Shown here piece after piece: positions 13,006 to 19,233 of a stretch of DNA of 20,602 bases; within the stretch, counting starts at the first letter, position 1; each line of letters opens with the position of its first letter. The stretch covers positions 1 through 20,602 of the forward strand of contig CAYGDE010000009.1 in assembly GCA_964348615.1 (NCBI GenBank), read 5' to 3'. The notes under the pieces were generated by a model. That model was given only the letters and a program-made list of their open reading frames with translations, was not told the DNA's origin and made no database searches. This DNA comes from DATIHT01 sp964348615 (GTDB lineage Bacteria > Patescibacteriota > Microgenomatia > Curtissbacterales > GWA2-41-24). The position numbers and the translations under genes were made by a program.

Positions 13006-15498
13006 ATGAAGAAAGATTTGTTGATCCTGCTGTCAATTGCAATAACTTTTACATTTTTTTCCCTAATTTTGTTTTGGCCGATTTTTTGGGGAAAAGTTAA
13101 TTTAAACGGTAATTTACTGGTTTCTTTTTACCCCCTCTTTGGCGAAAATCTGCCATTTAAATATACGGGTTTGGACCAACTGCGTATATACTTTCCCTTT
13201 TACAAAGTAACTTTTGAGGCATTTAGGCAGGGAGTAATTCCCTTTTGGAATATTTATGCTTTTTCCGGGCATCCGCACATGGCGGATTTCCAAAGTGCCG
13301 TATTTTACCCACTAAATTTAGCCGGGCTATTTTTGCCCCAGATTGAATTTTGGCATTTTCTGCGAATTACACCAACTATCTTGGCCTCGTTTTTTACATT
13401 TTTGTATTTGAGGGCGTTGAAACTTTCAAATTTAGCATCTTTTTTTGGAGCATTTACGTTTGGTTTTTCGCCATTTATTTTAACGTGGGGGGAAGAAGTG
13501 GTTATGGCACCCCATTCGATTGTTTGGCTGCCGCTTGTTTTGTTTGGGATGGAAAGATATTTAGAAATCGATAAAAGATTGCTTCTCCGGCACTTGCCGG
13601 ATCGCAATGACAATAGGGGGAAATATTTGGTAATTATTTCGTTTGCTGTTGCGCTTTCGCTTTTGGGGGGTTATATACAAACCTCGATATATATGCTTAT
13701 TTTTGTTGTTGCGTATTTGGTGTTTAGGCTTTTTTTGGGGGGTTGGAAAGGTTTCAAAAGTGCCAAAAGTATCAAAAGTTTAAAGATAACAGCAGCGATC
13801 GTTTTGGGGGTTGGAATTTCGGCTGTTGCGCTTTTGCCATCGGCCGAGCTCTATTTTAATTCGGCAAGAGCAGAAATTGCCCTTCGTGAAAGTATTTTTG
13901 GCTCACTTTTGCCGGCAGAATCGCTTTTGACATTTCTGGCCCCGGATTTTTTTGGCAACCCAGCTACATATAATTTTTTTAGATTAGGAGGGGCGCAGTA
14001 TTATGAAGGAATTTTGTTTGTGGGAATTGCCGCTTTGGTATTTGCGATATTTAGTATTTTTAACATCCAGCAAAAAGACAGGCATTACTTCTTGGTTATT
14101 TTCTTGTCCCTTTTTGGTCTTTTGGCGCTTTCGACAACAATGTCGCTTCCTACGTCCAGGCTTCTGCTTTCTTTGCCGATCCCTTTTCTTTCAACTTCAA
14201 TTGCAAACAGGATTTTGTTTCTGAGCGCATTTTGTATTGCAGTTTTGGGTGCATTGGGCGTCGAGAGATGGCTAATTTCAGCCGACAAGAAGATTTATAA
14301 GACTATTTTTGCTGTTTTTTGTATGTACTTACTGATTGTTTTGGCCTTGGCCTTTATTTGGACATTAAAACTGGAATATTTTAAACACGGAAGTTTTTTG
14401 TCGCAAAACAATGTGATTGTCAGTTTGCGTAACTTGGTTGTGCCTTTTTCTGTTTTCATTTCTACGAGTTTTCTTTTAATTTGGGCAACAGGCAATATTA
14501 GATTTAAAAAAATTGCCCTTGTTCTTATTATTTTCGTAGCTGCTTTTCAAATTTTCTATTTTACAGGTAAATATTTCAGCTTTTCTGCAAGAAAGTATGT
14601 TTTTCCAGAAGTTGATGTGATTTCTTATTTGCAAAAACACCAAGGTTTTTGGAGATCTTGGAGTGTAGGAGATTCAGTCTTGGAAAATAACTTTGGCAGT
14701 CAATATGGCCTTTTTGGTGCAGGGGGTTACGATTCTTTGAATAATAAAAGTTATGGGGAGTTTACATATGCAATGCAAGGTGGAAATTTGGATTCTTTTG
14801 CCTTTAGGGCTGATGCGGGTTTGGGAAGGGGGGAAGCTGCCGATTTATTGGGGCATTTCGGTAGAAGGAGGCTTATGAATATGGTGGGGGTTAAATATGT
14901 TACGGCTCCCACAGAAGATAGCGAAGTTTTCGAAAAGAGTAATTTTACCAAAGTTTTTAATGGGGAAAAGTTCTCTGTTTTTGAAAATAACGAAGTACTG
15001 GCACGAGTATTTTTGGCTTCGAATTACGAAGGACCACCAGACATATTTGGGCAGGAGCCAAAAACAGTTGCCCAAAAAAACCAAAGAGACGAGTTGCGAA
15101 GACGATTGATAGTGCGAAAATTGCTTGACGAAGATTTTAACCTGAATACGCTAATTTTGGAAAAACCTTCATTTGTTAGCCCCCAGTTTGGGCAGGGAAG
15201 TGCCGATATTGTTTCTTATAAACCAAATGAGGTGATTGTAAAAACAAGCGCAAGTGAGCCAAAAATTCTTTTTCTTTCAGATAATTATTATCCTGGATGG
15301 AAGGCAACAGTTGATGGTGATAAGACGACTATTTTGAGAGCCAATTATACTTTCCGGGCTGTGCCATTGGTTGGTGGTGAGCATATTGTTAGATTTTGGT
15401 ATGACGGTAATATTTTTAAAGTGGGTATTTTAATTTCTACTTTGAGTTTTTTAATAACTTTGGGTTTTCTTGTTAAGTTTAAGGGTGGAACCATTTAG
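13006..15498 (+). CDS. YfhO-like GT-C membrane protein
   Basis: An 830-residue polytopic membrane protein of the YfhO type. In Gram-positives such proteins are implicated in lipoteichoic-acid glycosylation as GT-C enzymes. The N-terminal extracytoplasmic loop has QLRIYFPFYKVTFEAFRQG, IPFWNIYAFSGHPHMADFQS and VFYPLNLAGLF, the family hallmark. A dozen or so helices follow to about residue 530. A large soluble domain then ends with LFLSDNYYPGWKATVDGDK and RAVPLVGGEHIVRFWYDG, the YfhO C-terminal beta domain, and a last helix. ATG 13006 is preferred over GTG 13000, with AGGAT just upstream. Two repeat insertions lie in its coding sequence, near residues 191-203 and 249-260. The last 20 bases overlap the end of the minus-strand gene. 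Confidence 0.85.
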   Translation: MKKDLLILLSIAITFTFFSLILFWPIFWGKVNLNGNLLVSFYPLFGENLPFKYTGLDQLRIYFPFYKVTFEAFRQGVIPFWNIYAFSGHPHMADFQSAVFYPLNLAGLFLPQIEFWHFLRITPTILASFFTFLYLRALKLSNLASFFGAFTFGFSPFILTWGEEVVMAPHSIVWLPLVLFGMERYLEIDKRLLLRHLPDRNDNRGKYLVIISFAVALSLLGGYIQTSIYMLIFVVAYLVFRLFLGGWKGFKSAKSIKSLKITAAIVLGVGISAVALLPSAELYFNSARAEIALRESIFGSLLPAESLLTFLAPDFFGNPATYNFFRLGGAQYYEGILFVGIAALVFAIFSIFNIQQKDRHYFLVIFLSLFGLLALSTTMSLPTSRLLLSLPIPFLSTSIANRILFLSAFCIAVLGALGVERWLISADKKIYKTIFAVFCMYLLIVLALAFIWTLKLEYFKHGSFLSQNNVIVSLRNLVVPFSVFISTSFLLIWATGNIRFKKIALVLIIFVAAFQIFYFTGKYFSFSARKYVFPEVDVISYLQKHQGFWRSWSVGDSVLENNFGSQYGLFGAGGYDSLNNKSYGEFTYAMQGGNLDSFAFRADAGLGRGEAADLLGHFGRRRLMNMVGVKYVTAPTEDSEVFEKSNFTKVFNGEKFSVFENNEVLARVFLASNYEGPPDIFGQEPKTVAQKNQRDELRRRLIVRKLLDEDFNLNTLILEKPSFVSPQFGQGSADIVSYKPNEVIVKTSASEPKILFLSDNYYPGWKATVDGDKTTILRANYTFRAVPLVGGEHIVRFWYDGNIFKVGILISTLSFLITLGFLVKFKGGTI
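13578..13608 (+). repeat. Palindromic repeat element inside the yfhO-like coding sequence
   Basis: ATTGC (13578-13582) and GCAAT (13604-13608) flank TCCGGC-ACTT-GCCGGA, forming a hairpin with one internal loop. The reverse complement has the frame TGTCATTGCGA...GAAGCAATC, known from palindromic elements scattered in many bacteria, including the protein-coding RPEs of Rickettsia (recalled). It is read in frame as a basic loop, RLLLRHLPDRNDNRG, between two membrane segments. Confidence 0.6.
13752..13781 (+). repeat. 9-bp CAAAAG-type tandem repeat in the yfhO-like gene
   Basis: Three units of TTT/TGC/TAT + CAAAAG in tandem, encoding the three-residue repeat FKS-AKS-IKS. The same unit (CAAAAGTAT) recurs between genes at about 18787-18810. 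Confidence 0.6.
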
Positions 15499-16759
15499 GC
15501 TTTTTGCCCCCCCATGCCGTATACAGGTAAGATTCGATATCACCTTCTTTATATTCCAATATTTGTCCACCGTCGATTTTCATAATAGTTTTGTATTTTT
15601 GGGTTTTTAAGTTTTCGGGCAAGGTTTTCAAGAAATGTATTTTGACATTACTGTAAAGATAGAAGGTAGATATAAGAACAATGATTGCGGTTATGTAAAT
15701 GTTTTTTATATTAGCAAGTTTTTCTACTAAATAGGCAACGATATAGATGGAAATTATCAAATTTAGAAGGTAGTAATAATCCGGAACGTGGCCTTTGAAA
15801 AGGGTAAAACCAAACCAGGGTACCAAAAGCCATGGGATAAAAAGAAGGCCTATTTTTTGGGTGATTTTGTTTTTTTCCTTAAAAATTATATATGCTGCGA
15901 AAATTGGTAGGACTGTGTATTTTAATACGTCTAATTGTTTGAAATGGAGGACTGTTGCCATTTGGATGAATGCATCGTTTGCCCGATAAAGCAGGAACTG
16001 TATATGTGGTCCCATTGCATAGTCACCAATAAAGTTTTTAAAGCGAAAAAAGTTGTAATTGTGGTGTGTGAGGTCTTCTACTATTGTTGGGATAAACCAG
16101 ACAAGAAATAGGGGAACTGAAAGGATTGACCATTTGATGATTTGTTTTTTGTTTTCTGCCAAGAAAAAAGTAGGAATTAAAATTAAGGGCAAAAAGATTG
16201 CTGTGAAGTGGATATGGAAAAAAAATCCGCAAATTGCGGCAATAGCGGCTATGTACTTGTAATTTCCTTTTAGTATTTGATATTGAGAGTAGAGAAGAAG
16301 GGAGCTGAGAAGAGGAATAAAAGTAACATTCCAGGGAGTTTTTGTACTGACTATTGCATGTGTATTTAAGGCAAAAATAATAAGTGCAATAAGGGCCACT
16401 TTTGTGTTGAAGATCTTTTTGGCAACAAGAAAAATGGTGGGGAAAGTAATTATATTTACGGTTATGTTGAAATAGTTGGCACCCATTGGATCCATTTTGG
16501 CAAGCCAATAGAATGGGGCAAGCAAGTAGAAATAGATTGGGCCGAGATAAAAATCACCAATACCGGTCCGGGGGCCTTTTAGTGGGAATTTGCCTTCTAG
16601 AATTTCCCAGACTGTCCAAGCATCCCTGCCTTGATCCCAGGTAAAAAGAACATTTTCTTCTATTTTCCAGAAACGAAGGAAAAGTCCAAGTGCGCATATT
16701 ATAAAAACAGTAATTGGCACTTTGTGCTTTAAGACTTGCGATTTAATTTTTGAAATCAT
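15479..16759 (-). CDS. GT39/ArnT-like membrane glycosyltransferase
   Basis: A 426-residue polytopic membrane protein of the PMT_2/GT39-like group, which uses polyprenyl-phosphate sugars outside the membrane. After helix 1 comes LFLRFWKIEENVLFTWDQGR. The usual D-E catalytic pair is represented by D-Q-G-R-D, a variant common in uncharacterised bacterial relatives. GPRTGIGDFYLGPIYFYLLA and the helix-rich core follow as in ArnT-like enzymes, and a small C-terminal domain of about 70 residues ends the protein. ATG 16759 lies 10 bases after the SIMPL stop, so the two form a minus-strand operon. The final 20 bases overlap the yfhO-like gene tail-to-tail, with stop codons TAA at 15479-15481 (minus) and TAG at 15496-15498 (plus). 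The acceptor is unknown. Confidence 0.8.
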   Translation of the reverse strand: MISKIKSQVLKHKVPITVFIICALGLFLRFWKIEENVLFTWDQGRDAWTVWEILEGKFPLKGPRTGIGDFYLGPIYFYLLAPFYWLAKMDPMGANYFNITVNIITFPTIFLVAKKIFNTKVALIALIIFALNTHAIVSTKTPWNVTFIPLLSSLLLYSQYQILKGNYKYIAAIAAICGFFFHIHFTAIFLPLILIPTFFLAENKKQIIKWSILSVPLFLVWFIPTIVEDLTHHNYNFFRFKNFIGDYAMGPHIQFLLYRANDAFIQMATVLHFKQLDVLKYTVLPIFAAYIIFKEKNKITQKIGLLFIPWLLVPWFGFTLFKGHVPDYYYLLNLIISIYIVAYLVEKLANIKNIYITAIIVLISTFYLYSNVKIHFLKTLPENLKTQKYKTIMKIDGGQILEYKEGDIESYLYTAWGGKKPKWFHP

Positions 16760-16769
16760 TGGATTTTTG

Positions 16770-17522
16770 TTATTTGAGGCTGAAGTCGACCTGAATGGTG
16801 ATTGTTATTTCGTCTTGTCCAGGTTGAATTTGCGATGCACGTTCTTTTAGATCTGCCTCGTTTCTTAAGGTAATTGGTGGCATGTAGAAAGGAATGTCTT
16901 GTTCAGTTATTTTGACTGTCTTGCCAATTGTCCTTTTTGAAAGTTTTGCAAGTTCTTCGGCTTGTTTTCTGGCATTTTCAACTGCGTTTTGGCGGGCTTT
17001 TGATTTGGCGCTTTGAAGTGTCGAATCGTCAAATGTCAGATTTGGACCAAAGAGGTTTGTGGCACCGTTTTTTGTTAGTGCGGCAACGACTTCATCGGCA
17101 TTGTCGAAGTTGCGAATAGTTACTTCTAAAGTGGTTGAGATTTGATTAGTGTTTGGGCGGGTAGGCGCAGGATATATCAACGATTGAGTGTCGGGAGCAG
17201 AACTTTGGATTTCATACCCAGGGCCACCGGAAATATATTCTGTTTTAATATCTTTTTCCAGGATACCTAGTTCTTTTAATTTGGTGATTATGTTGGTAAT
17301 TTTTTTCTCATTTTCCTGTCTTGCGACATCTAGGTTTGGATTTTTAGATTCAATGCTTGCTGAAATTTTGGCAATATCTGGAGTAGCTTGGGTTTTTCCG
17401 GTTGCTGAAACAGAAACAATTTCTTCTTGCCTGGACTGCCAAGGTTTGAGGTACAGTGCGGCAAGTGCAATTATTAAAATTACAATTGGCCAAAGGACAG
17501 ATGGGGAAAATTTGATCTTCAC
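16770..17522 (-). CDS. SIMPL domain (DUF541) protein, membrane-anchored
   Basis: A 250-residue protein with an N-terminal membrane anchor or uncleaved signal (about 10-28, LWPIVILIIALAALYL), then a SIMPL domain. EEIVSVSATGKTQATPDIAK opens the domain, LKELGILEKDIKTEYIS follows, and the end is strand-rich (DEITITIQVDFSLK). SIMPL proteins (the YggE/BP26 group) are exported, can form ring-like oligomers and are linked to oxidative-stress tolerance, though the mechanism is unclear. The start is GTG at 17522. TGC-TAAAAT ends seven bases upstream, so the message is probably leaderless. It is divergent from the carboxypeptidase-regulatory-like gene (68 bases between starts) and first in an operon with the GT39-like gene. 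Confidence 0.88.
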   Translation of the reverse strand: MKIKFSPSVLWPIVILIIALAALYLKPWQSRQEEIVSVSATGKTQATPDIAKISASIESKNPNLDVARQENEKKITNIITKLKELGILEKDIKTEYISGGPGYEIQSSAPDTQSLIYPAPTRPNTNQISTTLEVTIRNFDNADEVVAALTKNGATNLFGPNLTFDDSTLQSAKSKARQNAVENARKQAEELAKLSKRTIGKTVKITEQDIPFYMPPITLRNEADLKERASQIQPGQDEITITIQVDFSLK

Positions 17523-17529
17523 TTATCTT

Positions 17530-17535
17530 ATTTTA
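17530..17535 (-). promoter_or_regulatory. Extended -10 of the SIMPL-GT39 operon
   Basis: On the minus strand, TGC-TAAAAT is followed by AAGATAA and the GTG start, a gap of seven bases. No clear -35. Confidence 0.5.
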
Positions 17536-17555
17536 GCAAATAACTTAAAAATAGG

Positions 17556-17584
17556 TTGAGTTGTTTTCTAAATTAACTTAGACT
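17556..17584 (+). promoter_or_regulatory. Promoter of the carboxypeptidase-regulatory-like membrane protein
   Basis: TTGAGT (17556-17561), 17 bases, then TAGACT (17579-17584); the ATG at 17591 follows after six bases. The GGAG in those six bases is only two bases from the ATG, too close for a normal ribosome site. Confidence 0.5.
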
Positions 17585-17590
17585 GGAGTT

Positions 17591-18784
17591 ATGCAGCTTA
17601 GGACTAAAAATATATTTTCTCCCACTTTGATTGTGGGTGCGGTTTTGACGATTGTTTTTGCAGTGCTGGTGAATATATTTGCCGATCAAGTGACTGCTTT
17701 CTCGGACCAAGTATTGCCAATAGGGCAAACGATCGGTTCGATTGTAAATTTCTGGGCGGTTTTATTCTTACCGTCAGATATTTACCAAATATTGACTGCC
17801 TATTTTCGTTCTATGGCTGCAAATGACACTTTGAAACAGGCGACAAAAATATTTCTTTTTATAAACACCATTACGGTTTTTTCCATAACTTACAAGAGTT
17901 TGGTGGATACTTTTAGTGCTTTTTTTAACAATTCTACCAACGCTTCTATTACTGCCAGAGTTTTTGTGTTTTTGACACCGCTTTTGAAAGGTAGAAAAAA
18001 GGGTAAACCTTGGGGAGTTGTTTATGATGCAGTTACTAAACAGCCGATTGATCCGGCTACTGTAACTATTACGACTTTTGAAAACGGGGTTGGGGAGTAT
18101 AAGCAGACTAGAATTACAGATATTGAAGGCAGGTTCAGTTTTTTGGTAACTCCTGGAAGATACATTATTTCTGCTGATAAATCCCACTACAGCTTTCCAT
18201 CAAAAATAATTAGTGGAACAAAAGATGGAAAATTTGACAACGTTTATCATGGCGAAGTTATCGAAGTTGAAAACCCTTACATAATAAATTTGAATATTCC
18301 CTTGGACCCTATCTCTTACGACTGGAACCAAGCAGTTAAACCTAGAGAAAAAGGGACAATTTTGGAGTTTTTCGGGAAATACGACAGGCGAATACTTTTG
18401 TTATTTGGAGTTTTATCAAGCTTGTTTGCAGAAGTAGTATTGGGGTCTGGTTTAGGTTTAATTTTGATACCTATTTATCTTTTTAACGCCCTTTTTGTGC
18501 GAGTTTATATTCAAAAAGAACTTTGGGGTACATTGAGGCGGAAATTAAACGGTGATGTTGTTGCCGGAGTAGTTGTTAAGGCGATAAGACAACCTTTAGG
18601 TGTTGTTATTGGGAGCGCAACTACCGATTATATGGGTAGATATTTTCTTTTGATGTCACAAGGTTTATATACGCTGCAGGTAGAGGAAGTACAAAAAGAA
18701 GGAGAGCCTAAAATTCTGGCAAGGATTGATAATGTAAATGTTAAGAGCGGGAAAGCGGTTATTAATTTGGATATTACGATTTAA
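17591..18784 (+). CDS. Membrane protein with two carboxypeptidase-regulatory-like domains
   Basis: A 397-residue protein. Hydrophobic segments near 12-32 and 45-65, and a weaker one near 85-105, form the N-terminal membrane part. Then comes a first Ig-like carboxypeptidase-regulatory-like domain (about 138-225): WGVVYDAVTKQPIDPATVTI, then TRITDIEGRFSFLVTPGRYI. A second membrane hairpin lies at about 268-305 (RILLLFGVLSSLFAEVVLGS and the segment after it). A second, shorter domain follows (about 318-397): VVAGVVVKAIRQPLGVVIGS, TTDYMGRYFLLMSQGLYTLQ. In such domains the T-D-x-x-G-R/K-Y/F motif marks the conserved strand pair. They are usually structural or binding modules on the cell surface. 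No peptidase domain is present, and the function is unknown. Confidence 0.75.
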   Translation: MQLRTKNIFSPTLIVGAVLTIVFAVLVNIFADQVTAFSDQVLPIGQTIGSIVNFWAVLFLPSDIYQILTAYFRSMAANDTLKQATKIFLFINTITVFSITYKSLVDTFSAFFNNSTNASITARVFVFLTPLLKGRKKGKPWGVVYDAVTKQPIDPATVTITTFENGVGEYKQTRITDIEGRFSFLVTPGRYIISADKSHYSFPSKIISGTKDGKFDNVYHGEVIEVENPYIINLNIPLDPISYDWNQAVKPREKGTILEFFGKYDRRILLLFGVLSSLFAEVVLGSGLGLILIPIYLFNALFVRVYIQKELWGTLRRKLNGDVVAGVVVKAIRQPLGVVIGSATTDYMGRYFLLMSQGLYTLQVEEVQKEGEPKILARIDNVNVKSGKAVINLDITI

Positions 18785-18826
18785 GTTAAAAGTCTCAAAA
18801 GTATCAAAGGTGTTGGCTATATGAGA

Positions 18827-18855
18827 TTGAAGCAAAGATCTTTGCATGGTAGAAT
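18827..18855 (+). promoter_or_regulatory. Promoter of the intron-containing tRNA-Asn gene
   Basis: TTGAAG (18827-18832), 17 bases, then TAGAAT (18850-18855) preceded by TGG, the same extended -10 as the ssrA and tRNA-Ser promoters. The predicted start at about 18862 falls on the first base pairs of the hairpin at 18861. Confidence 0.6.
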
Positions 18856-18860
18856 TTCCA

Positions 18861-18901
18861 CTGCCAGTTCGCAGAGTTATCGCTTTGCGATTTCCTGGCA
18901 G
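18861..18901 (+). repeat. Hairpin element 1 in the tRNA-Asn leader
   Basis: CTGCCAG (18861-18867) pairs with CTGGCAG (18895-18901), and inside it TCGCA (18869-18873) pairs with TGCGA (18886-18890). An alternative inner hairpin is ATCGC-TTT-GCGAT. It resembles a REP-like element recurring in other genomes (recalled). Confidence 0.55.
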
Positions 18902-18912
18902 GTACTTTAACG

Positions 18913-18938
18913 TTCCGTCGAGTTTAACTCGACTGGAA
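18913..18938 (+). repeat. Hairpin element 2 in the tRNA-Asn leader
   Basis: TTCC-GTCGAGT, loop TTA, ACTCGAC-T-GGAA: an 11-bp stem with one bulged T, ending ten bases before the tRNA 5' end. There is no T run, so it is not an obvious terminator. Confidence 0.6.
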
Positions 18939-18947
18939 AATAAATAT

Positions 18948-19214
18948 TCCGCGGTAGCTCAATGGTAGAGCGTCCGACTGTGAGATTCTTGCAGCTCCCA
19001 AAAGAAATTTTGGGATGAAAACTGGGCTAATTCGGGGAAGCCTTAAATGGTAATCCCGAGCTAAATTTCACCTTTTTGGTGAATAAATGTGTAGAGACTA
19101 TATACCCAAAACCTAAGTTCAAACTTGAATACGGTTATAAGATAGTCCATTCCTCTTGGAAACAAGGGGGTTAATGTAATCGGCAGGTTCCAGGTTCGAG
19201 TCCTGGCCGCGGAG
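18948..19214 (+). tRNA. tRNA-Asn (anticodon GUU) interrupted by a group I intron
   Basis: The 5' exon is 18948-18981 and the 3' exon is 19177-19214, 72 bases when joined. Acceptor TCCGCGG (18948-18954) pairs with CCGCGGA (19207-19213); discriminator G19214. The D stem is GCTC/GAGC. After splicing, the anticodon stem TCCGA/TCGGC (outer pair mismatched) encloses CTGTTAA, so the anticodon is GTT. The T arm is CCAGG-TTCGAGT-CCTGG. The TCC start, GACTGTTAATC anticodon arm and G73 are typical of bacterial tRNA-Asn. Read without splicing, the loop shows GTG (His), but the G-1 and C73 expected for tRNA-His are absent. CCA is not encoded. Confidence 0.93.
18982..19176 (+). ncRNA. Group I intron in tRNA-Asn, 195 nt, no ORF
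   Basis: A self-splicing ribozyme by structure. The 5' exon ends in U (18981) and the intron ends in G (19176), as group I splicing needs. P1: exon CTGT with intron GCAG, with a U-G at the splice site. P2: CCCAAAA-GAAA-TTTTGGG. P3: TGGG with CCCA. P4: TCGGG with CCCGA. P5: GCC with GGT. P6: TTCACC with GGTGAA. P7: GACTAT with ATAGTC, inside the typical R (GTAGAGACTATA) and S (AAGATAGTCC) boxes. P8: AACC with GGTT. P9: CTTG-GAAA-CAAG extended outward. GNRA loops on P2 and P9 fit the compact IC3-type tRNA introns; the subgroup is inferred. There is no homing endonuclease. Confidence 0.93.
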
Positions 19215-19233
19215 CTGATGTTTTTTGATATAG

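Noticed and set aside
16038..16508. 156-residue minus-strand ORF inside the GT39-like gene
   Set aside because: It is an out-of-frame shadow on the same strand with low-complexity, unfamily-like sequence.
18948..19214. tRNA-His reading (GTG in the unspliced anticodon loop)
   Set aside because: G-1 and C73 of tRNA-His are missing, discriminator is G, and the spliced exons give a typical tRNA-Asn with GTT.
19220..19226. T run after tRNA-Asn as an intrinsic terminator
   Set aside because: There are six T (19221-19226) but no dedicated hairpin before them apart from the tRNA itself; too weak to call.
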